A program made the translations under genes and the position numbers. A DNA stretch of 37,702 bases from Pseudonocardia sp. (GTDB taxonomy: Bacteria > Actinomycetota > Actinomycetes > Mycobacteriales > Pseudonocardiaceae). Within the stretch, counting starts at the first letter, position 1. Every line of letters begins with the position of its first letter. The DNA lies in the NCBI GenBank assembly GCA_016794615.1, contig JAEUJO010000032.1:1-37702 (forward strand), read 5' to 3'. Below the pieces are notes generated by a model. The model saw only the letters and a program-made list of their open reading frames with translations, was not told the origin of the DNA and ran no database searches. This document shows, one piece after another, positions 1 to 10,100 of this stretch.

Positions 1-3
1 CCC

Positions 4-1893
4 ATGAGCGTCCGCGCGCTCTACATGGACGAGCGCACCGGGCTGGCGCTCTCCACCGTTCCGGCCGTGCCCGGAGCCATCGTGCACGATCCCGTGCACC
101 TCGAGGGTGCGGCGGTCACCGGGCGCAGGCTGCGGGTCACGTCGCGCACCTCGGCGAGCCTGCCGGAGCAGAGCGAGGTGTCGTTCGGGGCGTACTTCAA
201 CGGGTTCGCCGCCGGTTACTGGCGGCACTGGACCCCGCTCACCGAGGTCCGCCTGAAGCTGCGGCTCGAGGGCAGCGGGCGGGTCGACATCTACCGCAGC
301 AAGTCCGAGGGCGCGCGAATCCACGAGCGCGGGGTCGTGCTCGGCACGCGGGGCGTGCACGAGGTCGACGTCGCCCTCGACCTTCGGCCGTTCGAGGACG
401 GCGGCTGGTACTGGTTCGACCTCACCACGGACGACGACGTCCTGACCCTGCACGAGGGTGGCTGGCACGCCCCCGTCGAGGCGCCCGGCACGGCGGCCGT
501 GACGATCGGGATGCCGACGTTCAACCGGCCTGCGGACTGCGTCGCCACCCTCACCGCGATCGGGGAAGACCCGCTGGTCCTCGCGGCCGTCCACCAGGTG
601 ATCCTGCCGGACCAGGGCACCCGCAAGGTGCGCGACGAGCCCGGGTTCGCCGCCGCGGAGGCCGGGCTCGGCGGGCGCTTGAGGATCATCGACCAGCCCA
701 ACCTCGGCGGCTCCGGCGGCTACGCCCGGGTCATGTACGAGGCGCTGGCCACTCCCGAGACCCAGCAGATCCTGTTCATGGACGACGACATCCTGCTGGA
801 GCCGGACTCGGTGCTGCGCGCCGTCGCGTTCTCCCGGTTCGCGCGGGAGCCGATGCTGGTCGGCGGCCAGATGCTCTCGCTGCAGGTCCGCTCGCAGCTC
901 TCGACGATGGGCGAGGTCGTCGACCGGCAGAAGTTCCTGTGGCGCAACGCCCCGCAGACCGAGCCGCACCACGACCTCGCCGAACGCCCCCTGCGGCAGA
1001 CCGCCTGGCTGCACCGGCGGGTGGACGTCGACTACAACGCCTGGTGGATGTGCCTGATCCCGCGGGCCGTCGCCGAGGACATCGGGTTGCCACTGCCGCT
1101 GTTCATCAAGTGGGACGACGCCGAGTACGGCCTGCGGGCCCGGTCGCGCGGCTACCGGACGGCGACCGTGCCGGGTATCGCGATCTGGCACATGTCGTTC
1201 CTCGAGAAGGACGACACCAGCGACTGGCAGGCCTATTTCCACTACCGCAACCGGCTCGTGGCGGCCGCGATGCACGGCCCGGACGACCCGAAGGCCCTGC
1301 TCACCGACATCCTCAAGCGGACCGTCCGGCACCTCATGCTCATGGAGTACTCGGCCGTGGCGCTGCAGCACAATGCGCTGCGCGACTTCCTCGCCGGGCC
1401 CGAGGCGCTGTTCCCCAGCCTGCCCGTGGTGCTGGGGCAGGTCCGCGCGACCCGGGCGGAGTACGACGACGGGCGCCCGCTGGACTCTGCCACGCAGGTC
1501 CCGCCGAGCAGCCTGGACGCGCTCGCCGCGCAGGCCTTCCCGGTGCCGCCCACCACCAAGCCGGCCATCCTCACGACCCTGGCCCGCAGCCTCGTCCGCA
1601 ACCTGCGCAGCCCCGACCCGGCGCATCACGAGGTGCCGCAGCGCAACGTGTCGTCCCGGCAGGCCCAGTGGTTCGTGCTGTCCCAGGTCGACTCGGCGAC
1701 GGTGTCGACCCCGGACGGTCGCGGCGTCACCTTCCGCCGCCGGGACCCGCACCTGTTCCGGGCCCAGCTGAAGACCTCGGCACAGCTGCTGGCCACGGCG
1801 GCCCGCGAGTGGCCCGCCCTGCGCCGCCGCTACCGCGAGGCGGCCCCGCACCTCACGAGCAGGGAAGGCTGGAAGCAGATCTTCGAGAGCTGA
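4..1893 (+). CDS. glfT2: Galactofuranosyltransferase GlfT2 (galactan polymerase)
   Basis: A 629-residue protein that matches mycobacterial GlfT2 (637 aa) over its whole length. GlfT2 uses UDP-galactofuranose to extend the galactan chain of arabinogalactan with alternating beta-1,5 and beta-1,6 links on the cytoplasmic face of the membrane. An N-terminal beta-rich domain (about residues 1-160, with SEVSFGAYF) precedes a GT-A domain. Visible catalytic features are the metal-binding triad D260-D262 (FMDDDI), D371-D372 (KWDDAEYG) and H396 (IWHM). A helical C-terminal domain follows. The ATG lies three bases from the window edge. The N-terminus aligns without an obvious missing part, but a start upstream of the window cannot be excluded. 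It converges on a second GlfT2-like gene. No frameshift or missing motif is seen. Confidence 0.93.
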   Translation: MSVRALYMDERTGLALSTVPAVPGAIVHDPVHLEGAAVTGRRLRVTSRTSASLPEQSEVSFGAYFNGFAAGYWRHWTPLTEVRLKLRLEGSGRVDIYRSKSEGARIHERGVVLGTRGVHEVDVALDLRPFEDGGWYWFDLTTDDDVLTLHEGGWHAPVEAPGTAAVTIGMPTFNRPADCVATLTAIGEDPLVLAAVHQVILPDQGTRKVRDEPGFAAAEAGLGGRLRIIDQPNLGGSGGYARVMYEALATPETQQILFMDDDILLEPDSVLRAVAFSRFAREPMLVGGQMLSLQVRSQLSTMGEVVDRQKFLWRNAPQTEPHHDLAERPLRQTAWLHRRVDVDYNAWWMCLIPRAVAEDIGLPLPLFIKWDDAEYGLRARSRGYRTATVPGIAIWHMSFLEKDDTSDWQAYFHYRNRLVAAAMHGPDDPKALLTDILKRTVRHLMLMEYSAVALQHNALRDFLAGPEALFPSLPVVLGQVRATRAEYDDGRPLDSATQVPPSSLDALAAQAFPVPPTTKPAILTTLARSLVRNLRSPDPAHHEVPQRNVSSRQAQWFVLSQVDSATVSTPDGRGVTFRRRDPHLFRAQLKTSAQLLATAAREWPALRRRYREAAPHLTSREGWKQIFES

Positions 1894-1946
1894 GCTGGGC
1901 CGCCGTGCTCACCTCGCGTGGTCTCCCCGGTCCTGCACCGGTCCCG

Positions 1947-1979
1947 GGCGTCGCGCAGCCACGAGCGCCGCGCGACGTC
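1947..1979. terminator. Hairpin between the convergent glfT2 genes
   Basis: Inverted repeat with arms 1949-1956 (CGTCGCGC) and 1970-1977 (GCGCGACG), which extends to about 10 pairs if one G-U pair is allowed, with a 13-nt loop. It sits in the 111-bp gap between two convergent stop codons and could serve both strands. There is no T-tract, as is common for actinobacterial terminators, so this is a position-based inference. Confidence 0.35.
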
Positions 1980-2004
1980 GGGTCACCGCACGCTCGTCGC
2001 TGCC

Positions 2005-3918
2005 CTACCCGTCGAGCCCGTAGAGCCGGGCCCAGTTCTCCCTGCTCGTCAGCGTGCCCATCTCCGCCCGGTACTGCGCCGCGGCCGTCGGGCCGTCCGT
2101 CGCCAGCCGCGCCAGCGACCGGGCTCCCCGCTTGGCGAGCGTCAGCGCCCGCGCCCGGTCGCGGGTGCGCACGCGCAGACCCTGCTCGGACATGTCCGTC
2201 ACCACCGCACGCCGGAACAGCGAGACGTGCCACCAGTGCGCGTCGCCGGCCACGACCATGCCCGTCGGGTGCACCGCGCGGTCCGTCAGGTGGTAGGCGA
2301 CCCGTTTGAGCCACGTCAGCACCTCGTGCCCGGGCTCGTTGGGCGCCCGGACGACCTGCATCTCGCGGAAGTCGCCACCGACGGAGGCGACCGGGCGCAT
2401 CACGGTCTCCGGGTACGCAGCGCGGATCCGGCGGATCTCCGCCGCCGCGGCGGCCGAGCCGTCGGCCAGCACCGCCGGGCCCTCCAGGAAGTCGTCGACG
2501 GCCTGGATCAGCGTCGCCGCCAGCCCGTACTGCATCGCGACGAGGTACTGGCCGAGCAGCGCGCCGAGCGTGCGGCCGATCCGTTTGGTCGAGAAGGGGG
2601 TGTGCAGCGCCGCGGTGATCAAGCCGTTGCGCATGTTGAAGTACCGGTGCCACTCGTCCCAGTCCTTCCACCCGAAGTCGGCGTGCCACACGCCGGCCCC
2701 GGGCAGCGCCACGGTCGGGATGCCGTGGGCGCGGGCGCGGTAGCCGAACTCGATGTCGTCCCACTGGAAGAACAGCGGCAGCGGGTAGCCGATCGCGCGC
2801 ACGACCGCGGCCGGGATCAGGCAGGCCCACCAGCCGTTGTACTCGGTGTCGATGCGCTGGTCCTGCACCGTCGGCAGGTCGCGGTCGTCGTGCCCGAGCA
2901 GGTACGCCTCCTGGAGCGCTCCCGGCACGGCGCGCCCCACCCGCAGCAGCTCGGGTTCGGCGTACTCGGCGCTGATGTGCAGGTGCGCCGGGTGCAGCAG
3001 GTTGAGCATCTGGCCGCCGACCAGCATCGGATGCGTGGTGCACGTCGCGAACGCCGTGAGCCGGATGAGGATCTCGGGCTCGAGCAGCACGTCGTCGTCC
3101 ATGAACAGGACGTCGCGGTCGTCGGCCGGGTCGCCCGCCGTGGCGTCGTACAGGCCGCGGGTGAACCCGCCCGCGCCACCGAGGTTGGGCTGGCGGACGT
3201 AGCGCAGCCGGGGGCCGAGCCGCTCACCGACCGCCGCGAACCGCGGGCGGGACTCCAGCGGATCGCTGCCCTGGTCCACCACGACGACCGACTCGACGAC
3301 CTCGCCCGCGCCGGGGTCGTCCGCCACGGCGGCCAGCGTGTTGAGGCAGTCGTCGACGCGGTTGTAGGTGCAGATCACGACGGAGGTCGGCCGCGGCGGG
3401 CGCGGTGCGGACACACTCCACCGCACGTCGTCGACGGTCATCGGCGCGGACTCGGTGGTCAGCTCCAGCCAGAGCCCGCCGCCGTCGACGAACCGGTCGA
3501 TGCGCCCGACCAGCCGGACGGTGAGCCCGTCGGCGTCGTGCACGTCCTCCGCGGCGACGATGCGTGACACCTTGTTCGCGTCGGAGGCCATGAGGCGGAC
3601 ACGGCCGGTGCCGCCGACCCGCGCGGTCACCTCGACCTCGCCGACCGCCGTCCACCGCTTCCAGTAGGTGGCGTGGAAGCGGCCCCAGTAGGTGTTCGTA
3701 CCGACGGCGCTGTGCGGGTCGAGGACGACCCGGTGCCGCTCCCGGCGCGCCCCGCCCCGGGTGACGACGGAGTAGAGGTCTTCGGGCACCAGCGCGGACG
3801 GTCCGAAGAAGAGCCCACGTTGGACGGTCAGCCGCGCCGGTGCCGGGGGTTCGTCGGAGGTGGTCGGCGGGGCCTTGACGTTCTCGACGGTCTCGGTGCG
3901 GTGCGCTCGTGCTGCCAT
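2005..3918 (-). CDS. Second GlfT2-like galactofuranosyltransferase
   Basis: A 637-residue GT2-family enzyme with the same architecture as GlfT2: a beta-rich N-terminal domain, a GT-A domain and a helical C-terminus. It keeps the catalytic features: D274-D276 (FMDDDV), D387-D388 (QWDDIEFG) and W411-H412. It has diverged well from the copy at 4-1893, so it is an old paralogue rather than a fresh duplication. The ATG at 3918 is chosen because GAGGA lies about 12 nt upstream and the family N-terminus begins just after it; the frame stays open further upstream but only as a shadow of the emb gene. It is last in a minus-strand run with two emb genes, 89 bp after the nearer one. Likely role: a further galactofuranosyl transfer in the wall. 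Acceptor and linkage are unknown. Confidence 0.85.
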   Translation of the reverse strand: MAARAHRTETVENVKAPPTTSDEPPAPARLTVQRGLFFGPSALVPEDLYSVVTRGGARRERHRVVLDPHSAVGTNTYWGRFHATYWKRWTAVGEVEVTARVGGTGRVRLMASDANKVSRIVAAEDVHDADGLTVRLVGRIDRFVDGGGLWLELTTESAPMTVDDVRWSVSAPRPPRPTSVVICTYNRVDDCLNTLAAVADDPGAGEVVESVVVVDQGSDPLESRPRFAAVGERLGPRLRYVRQPNLGGAGGFTRGLYDATAGDPADDRDVLFMDDDVLLEPEILIRLTAFATCTTHPMLVGGQMLNLLHPAHLHISAEYAEPELLRVGRAVPGALQEAYLLGHDDRDLPTVQDQRIDTEYNGWWACLIPAAVVRAIGYPLPLFFQWDDIEFGYRARAHGIPTVALPGAGVWHADFGWKDWDEWHRYFNMRNGLITAALHTPFSTKRIGRTLGALLGQYLVAMQYGLAATLIQAVDDFLEGPAVLADGSAAAAAEIRRIRAAYPETVMRPVASVGGDFREMQVVRAPNEPGHEVLTWLKRVAYHLTDRAVHPTGMVVAGDAHWWHVSLFRRAVVTDMSEQGLRVRTRDRARALTLAKRGARSLARLATDGPTAAAQYRAEMGTLTSRENWARLYGLDG

Positions 3919-4007
3919 GCGGTGGGGCCGTCCTCCGGTCGGGTGTCTGTGTCGGATTCGTTCCTGGGCATCATTCTGGGACACACCGGTCTCCCCGACG
4001 ACACTAC

Positions 4008-7000
4008 CTACCCGCCCTCGATCAACTGGGGCACGCGCAGGTGGCCGGCGCGTGCGGCGTCCGCGGTGTCGCGCACGGTGGGGATGAGCGTGCGCATCGG
4101 CTCGACCGGTTCCCAGCGGTACAGCTGAATCCCGTCGCAGACGGGATCGTCGCGCAGGTACGTGGGCATCCGCCGCTGGGTGACGAGCAGCCGTGGCCCG
4201 GCGAACGGGCCGCCCAGGCCGGGCGTGTAGGTGATCTCGGCCGAGGGGTCGTCGGCGGGCGGCGCGACCCGCCACTGCGGGAGGCTCGCGGTCCCCGGGG
4301 GGAGCGGCTCGGGGTCGAGGCAGGGGAAGACGAACGCGACGGGCCAGTCCAGCAGCGCGCGGGTGCCACGCGGCAGGACCTGCGTCATCGGCGTGAGCAC
4401 GGGCGCGCGGGGCAGCGACGCGGCGGCGGAGCCGCCGGCGCCCGCGGCCACCGCAAGCCGGACGGTGTCGGCCCCGGGCGGGGCGAGCAGCCGCCGGTCC
4501 GTGGGGGCCCCGTCGGCGGCGAGGCCCGGACCGGTCAGCGGGACCGTCGCCAGCACCTGGCCGCCGCGGGTGAACTGCGCGTCGAGCGCGTCGCCCGCCC
4601 GGAACGTCCCGGTCACGGTGACGACCACGGGAAGCGCGCCGTCGCGCTGCCGCGGATCGAGGGTGTACCACGGTGTCGCGCCGGTGCCGGTGACGGCGAT
4701 CCCGGGCAGGGTACTGCCGCCCGCGTCGACCTCGGTGGTCTGCGGCGCGGGCATGGCCGGGGCGGGCACGGTCCCGGCGGCGGGGGCCGGCGGCGGGGCG
4801 GCCGGGAGGACGCCGGCGGCGGGATCGGTCTCGACCTGCAGCGCCGACTGCAGCCCGCACGGGTCGCCCCCGACGGTCGCGAGCAGGTCCGCGGTGGGGG
4901 TGTAGCCGTCGCGGTGGGCCGCCGCGACCCGCGCGAGGCTCCCGACCTGCAACGCCAGGACGGCGACGAGCACGATCGCGACAACCGTCGCCGGCGCGGG
5001 AACGTGCCCCCCGGACCGCAGTCCTCGACCGCCGGAACGCACACCTCGCTTGCTCGAACGCTGAACTCGCGTGGGGCCCCCGGTGGGCGCGAGTTCAGCG
5101 TTTCGGCGCCTGACTTCTGCGTTCGAGCGCGCTCCGCGCTCCGCGCTCCGGCGCCACGCCGACCGCGCCAGCAGCACCGCGACGACGGCACCGCCCAGCG
5201 CGAGCACGATCGTCGCCAGCGGCACCGTCGCGACCTGCGGCGGAACGGTGCTGAACGTCGGGGTGTACCAGCCCGAGACGAACGGCCACATGTTCTGCCC
5301 GGCGAGCACCAGCCCGCACACGACCGTCGCGCCGGCCAGCCCGGCGATGCGCCGCCGCTGCGCGGTCTCCGGGTCACGCACCGCCGTGAGGGTGCGTCGG
5401 CCGAAGACGACGAGCCCCAGGGTGAGCACCGCCGTGCCCAGCCCGGCCAGGGCGCCGAAGTGCTGCGTCCACTTCGTCGGACTGATCATCATCGCGACGG
5501 TGGACAGCCCGAGCGTCACGAGCAGCCGGCGCGTCGGGCCCGTGGCGACGCCCGAGCGCTCCCGCCCGGCCGACAGCCAGGCGAGACCGCCGACGGCCAG
5601 CAGGGTGGCGAGCACCGCGGCCCGCCGACCGATCGCACCCTGGACGTCGCCCGGGGTCAGGAGCAGCGCGTATCGCTCGAACTCCTCGTACCAGGGCAGC
5701 CCGCCGCCGATCCGGCCGCGGACCCGCACCGCCTCGGCCAGTGCGGCCGCACCCTGGTCGGCCGCCATGAGCAGCAGGGCGGACGCGCCCGCCGCCACGA
5801 GCGCGGCCACCAGCGGGGCGGCCCGTAACGGCCCCCGCAGGTGCAGGTCGGTGCGCGCCCGCAGCCCGCGCAGCAGCGGGACGGCAGCGGCGAGCACCGG
5901 GGCGGCGGCCATCACCCCGCCCGGAGTGACCGCCGCCGTCGCCCCGGCCACCGTCAGCGCCGCGGCCAGGGGCAGCACCCGGCGCGTGGCGACGGCGCGC
6001 TCGACGGTCAGGAAGGCCAGCACCGTCCCGACCGCCACCCACGGCTCGGGCCGTAGGCCCAGGTCCAGCGGTACCCACCAGGTGCCGAACGCGAGCGCGG
6101 CCACCCACGGCGTCCCGCGCAGGCGCCCGGCCCGACCCAGGCGCGGCAGCAGCAGCCGCGACACGAGGAACCAGCACAGCAGGCCGAGCAGGGTCGACGG
6201 CAGCCGCATCCACGGTGTCGCGGCCGAGACCGTCGACCACCAGTGGTACGGCACGTAGAACCAGCCGAACGGGGCCTCGGGGGCGTTGAGCCAGCGGTAG
6301 ACGTTGCCGATGAAGCCGTTGTCACCGCGGCCGCGGACGATGCCGGCGATGTAGCCGTCGTCCACGGTGCCCGACCCGATCACCCACCACACGCCGAGCA
6401 GCGCCACCACCACCGCGTCGACCGGGCGGGGGCGCCACCAGCCGCGCGGCAGCAGCCGCACCCGTGGCAGCGCCCGGTCCGCCGACCGGAGCAGCGCGAA
6501 CAGCAGTCCCAGGGCCACCAGGCAGCCGACGGCGAGGCCGATCTTCAGCGCCGACGGGGCCGTCGCGAACCGGGTGTCCGCGGTCAGCGAGAGCGTGGCG
6601 TCGGGCAGGTCGCTGAAGATCCCGGCGACGTCCGGGCGGACGTCGCCGGTGTGGCTCAGCACCGGCCTGCCGTCCAGGGTGACGATGGTGGACGTGGCGT
6701 CGGACTCGAGCGCGAGTGTGCAGCCCCCGGGTGGCACCGGCACTGTCCCCAGGTCGACGCCCGCGCTTGTGATCTCCACCCCCGCGGACGTGCCGACCAG
6801 CCGCAGGCCGTCGAGCGGCAGTGCCGAGGGGTCGGGCCGCGGCGGCACCGTCGAGAGCAGGAGGCCGCCTGCCCGTGCGGCCGCGCAGCCGATCGTCGCG
6901 GTGAGCCCGACCGGCTGGTACGGCATGAGCGGCAGGGCGACGGCCGTGCCGTCGGCGGGTGTCCAGGTGTAGGTGACCTCGGGCTGGTGCACCGGGGCGA

Positions 7001-7124
7001 ACGGGAACGCGAGGGCGGCCAGCACGGACAGCAGCCCGACGGCGAGCACGAGCCGCGCCCGGCCCACGGTGCCCCCCGGCCCGGTGTCCGGCCGGACCGA
7101 CACCGGCCGCGGTGGCGAGATCAC
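4008..7124 (-). CDS. Emb-family arabinosyltransferase (GT53), copy 1
   Basis: A 1038-residue polytopic membrane protein of the EmbA/EmbB/EmbC family, which adds arabinofuranose from decaprenyl-phospho-arabinose to arabinogalactan or lipoarabinomannan outside the membrane. A first TM segment (about 25-45) leads into an extracytoplasmic beta domain, then a multi-TM GT-C core with D255-D256 (VDDGYIAG), the PFGW motif and the SPTKWTQHFG motif, and a C-terminal carbohydrate-binding domain. The GTG start at 7124 lies 29 bp after the stop of the other emb gene, so the two are probably co-transcribed. Which of EmbA, B or C it matches cannot be told by eye. Odd features: a palindromic repeat lies in frame at 5052-5128, encoding an Arg/Ser-rich loop before a TM segment, and the residue matching EmbB Met306 is Ile272. 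Confidence 0.92.
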   Translation of the reverse strand: MISPPRPVSVRPDTGPGGTVGRARLVLAVGLLSVLAALAFPFAPVHQPEVTYTWTPADGTAVALPLMPYQPVGLTATIGCAAARAGGLLLSTVPPRPDPSALPLDGLRLVGTSAGVEITSAGVDLGTVPVPPGGCTLALESDATSTIVTLDGRPVLSHTGDVRPDVAGIFSDLPDATLSLTADTRFATAPSALKIGLAVGCLVALGLLFALLRSADRALPRVRLLPRGWWRPRPVDAVVVALLGVWWVIGSGTVDDGYIAGIVRGRGDNGFIGNVYRWLNAPEAPFGWFYVPYHWWSTVSAATPWMRLPSTLLGLLCWFLVSRLLLPRLGRAGRLRGTPWVAALAFGTWWVPLDLGLRPEPWVAVGTVLAFLTVERAVATRRVLPLAAALTVAGATAAVTPGGVMAAAPVLAAAVPLLRGLRARTDLHLRGPLRAAPLVAALVAAGASALLLMAADQGAAALAEAVRVRGRIGGGLPWYEEFERYALLLTPGDVQGAIGRRAAVLATLLAVGGLAWLSAGRERSGVATGPTRRLLVTLGLSTVAMMISPTKWTQHFGALAGLGTAVLTLGLVVFGRRTLTAVRDPETAQRRRIAGLAGATVVCGLVLAGQNMWPFVSGWYTPTFSTVPPQVATVPLATIVLALGGAVVAVLLARSAWRRSAERGARSNAEVRRRNAELAPTGGPTRVQRSSKRGVRSGGRGLRSGGHVPAPATVVAIVLVAVLALQVGSLARVAAAHRDGYTPTADLLATVGGDPCGLQSALQVETDPAAGVLPAAPPPAPAAGTVPAPAMPAPQTTEVDAGGSTLPGIAVTGTGATPWYTLDPRQRDGALPVVVTVTGTFRAGDALDAQFTRGGQVLATVPLTGPGLAADGAPTDRRLLAPPGADTVRLAVAAGAGGSAAASLPRAPVLTPMTQVLPRGTRALLDWPVAFVFPCLDPEPLPPGTASLPQWRVAPPADDPSAEITYTPGLGGPFAGPRLLVTQRRMPTYLRDDPVCDGIQLYRWEPVEPMRTLIPTVRDTADAARAGHLRVPQLIEGG
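5052..5128. repeat. Palindromic repeat inside emb copy 1
   Basis: A perfect 15-bp inverted repeat, 5057-5071 (AACGCTGAACTCGCG) and 5088-5102, with a 16-nt loop. A second perfect 10-bp pair, 5052-5061 (GCTCGAACGC) and 5119-5128, overlaps the left arm and extends beyond the right arm. The segment keeps the reading frame and encodes a low-complexity basic stretch not expected in Emb proteins. It looks like a short dispersed palindromic element that landed in a tolerant cytoplasmic loop. Confidence 0.7.
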
Positions 7125-7153
7125 CGACCGACCCTAAGCGCTGCCGCTGCGAC

Positions 7154-10100
7154 TCAGCCGCCGGTCCGCGGGCCGGTCGCCGTCGACGCACCGGACTCGG
7201 TCCGCCGGCGCTCGATCAGCGCGTAGCGGTCCCGGCCCAGCGAGCTGCCGAACACCTCCACCTGCACGTTCGGGTCGACCGGCTGCACCGTGGCCAGATC
7301 CAGCACCGACTGCGACCGCGAGAGCTGGGCGAACGCGCCGCCGCGGGAGGGCTGGAACGCCCCGTCCGAGAAGCCCGACAGCGCGCCCTTCGCGCCCCAC
7401 AGCACCCCGAACGCGGCCGGCTCGGTGATCCCGTTGACGATCCCGGGCTGGCGTTGGCACGGCCAGCCGAACGCCAGCGGCCAGCCCAGCGCGACGGGCG
7501 CGGCGCGCGGCAGGAAGTCGGCGAGCGGCACGGGCCGGGCGACGACCGGCGCGGAGAACGCCAGCCAGCCGTGGATCGCGCCCGAGGCGTCCACCCCCAC
7601 CAGCCGGACGACGTCCGCGCCCGCCGACGGGGTGAGCGTGCGGGTCCGCCACGACGCGTCGTGCGCGGCGTCGGTGAGCACCTCGGTGCCGGCCGGCTCG
7701 ACCGTGGCCCCCGACCGGCGGCCGTACTCGGCCGTCAGCGTGCCACCGTCGGTCAGGCTGCCTGCGGCGATGACGGTGACCGTCCCCGCCGTCCGGTCCG
7801 GGAGCGTGTACCAGGAGGTGGTGACCTGACCCTCGGTGCGCTCGGCCGACGCCCCGTCGCGGGCCACGAGGCTGCCCCACACGCGGTCGGCGGCGACGCC
7901 CTGGGGCCGGTTGCCGGTGTAGTACCCGCCGCCCGCCACGAAGCCGGTCGCAGGCGGCGGCGCGGCCAGCCCGGGGGCCTCCTCGAGCGGCACGGCCGTG
8001 AACGGGTCGAGCACCTCCGTCCCGGCCGCCGCGGCGCACCGGCTCGCGGTGGGGTCGGCCAGGCTCTGGGCCCACAGCGAGGATCGCGGGACGCCCTGCA
8101 CGGCGGCGAGCCCGAACGTGTACACGGTGTAGACGGTGGTCCCCACCAGCGAGATCGCCACCAGGATCGGGACGGCGCGCAGCACGTTCAGGCGCGGGTC
8201 GCGGGTGCCGACCACCCGGCTCGCCACCACGAGCACCACCACCACGACGACGAGGACGAGCAGCCACAGCAGCGGTGAGTCGAGCAGCACGTGCTTGATC
8301 GCCGGGGTGAAGGTGGGCCTGCGCACCCCGGCCAGCCAGGCGTAGGGCCACTGGTTCGGGCCGTGCCAGCTCAGGGCGATGGCCAGCACGTACGACCCGA
8401 CCACCCCGGCCACCAGCCCGAAGGGCGGCCGCCACATCCCGAGCACGCTGCGCATCGTCGGCACGGCGAGCACCAGGAACAGCGCGAGGAACGCCGAGCC
8501 GACGCCGGCGAGCGCGCCGAAGTGGTGCGTCCACTTCGACGGCGTGAGCCACAGCGCCGCGAACGCCAGCGCCGTCGTCGACCCCGACAGCCACAGCGTC
8601 ACCGGGAGCTGCACCCGCCGCATCCGGGCCGCCCCGGCGAGCACGGCGAACCACGCGAGGCTCACCAGGCACAGCAGCACCGCCGCCCGCTTGGCGTAGT
8701 TCCCCATGGGGATCTGGCTCAGCAGGAAGCTGTAGCGCTGGATCTCGGTGGTCCAGCTGTCCTGGGCCTGGATCGACAGGAAGATCTGCTGGCCGCGCAG
8801 GAAGTCGCGCAGCCCGCCGTCGGCGAACGCGAGCAGCGGCGCGACCATGCCGCCGGAGGCCACCGCGAGGGCCCGCAGCGTCGTGGCCATCGCGGCCCCC
8901 GGGACCGCGCCGGATGGTCGGCTCCCCGGCGCGGTCCGCTCCTCGCTCGCCGGCGCTCGCTGCGATGCTCCCGCGCCGTCCGCCTCCGCGACCAGCCGCC
9001 ACAGCAGCGGCAGCCCGGCCAGCAGCGGTGCGAGCAGCGTGAACCCGGTGGGGTGCGCGGCGAAGCCGAGCCCGGCCAGGGCGAACGCGAGCCACGCGAC
9101 GGCCAGCCGCCCGCGGCGCCAGGCCACCAGCACCGCGTACATCGCCGCGGCGGCGCACATGCACACCACGCCCTCGGGGCGCACCCCCATGTCCTGCGGC
9201 AGCCACCAGGCCAGGAACACCGCCGCCAGCATGGCGTGGCAGGCCGAGCGCACCCACGGCCGGTCCGGCGCCGTCTCGGCCATCGCGTCGGCGGCGAACC
9301 GGCGCAGCAGCACCCAGGTGATCAGCCCGAACGCGACGGCGAGCAGCCGCTGCATCACCGGCGCATTGCCCACCACACCCTGCCACCAGCCCAGGACGTA
9401 GTAGAACCAGGTGAACGGCGTGAAGTTCTGGTCGTAGAGCTGGTAGTAGTTGCCGACCGCGCCGGAGATCCGCGAGTTGCGGGCCATCGCGGCGTAGTAG
9501 CCGTCGTCGTCCGTGGCCGGTGCCACGAGCGTCCAGAACCCGATCACGAGGGGGACGACGGCGTCCACCACCCGCGGCCTGCCCCACCGCCGCCGGTCCG
9601 GCCGGTCGTCGTCGATGTCTGCGCGCACCAGCAGCACCGCGGTGGCCAGCAGCATCACCAGCAGCAGCCCGATCAGCACCCGCTTGAGCGGCGTCGGGCT
9701 GCTCGTGAACTCGTCGTCCACGTCGAGCGTGACCCGCAATGCCCCCGGGGGCACGGACGTGACGGACGTGGTGAGCATGTCGACGCTCGGCAGCAGCGGT
9801 GCGGTGGCGCGGGCGAGCTCGGTGCCGTCCCGCGACACCGTCAGGACGGCGTCGTCCGGACCGGCCAGCCGGCTCAGGTCCGGTACCGTCGGGTCCAGCG
9901 GGTCCGGGTTCTTCCCCTGGTACTCCGGTCTCCCCGAGCCGGTCCCGCTGATCGTGTACGTGCACGCGCCCGCCAGGGGGTCGTCCACGAGCACCCGGCC
10001 CATCGCGCGCACCTGCAGGCGGTCGTTCCGGGCCGTGACGACCATGCCCTCGTCCGTGGACAGCGGCCAGTTCGGCTCCACGGTGGCGAGCACGACGGCC

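Noticed and set aside
1918..3567. Long open frames antisense to the GlfT2-like and emb genes, including one of 549 codons here and one of 639 codons at 3909-5828
   Set aside because: They are Arg/Gly/Pro-rich shadow frames of real genes caused by the high GC content, with no recognisable family and no SD.
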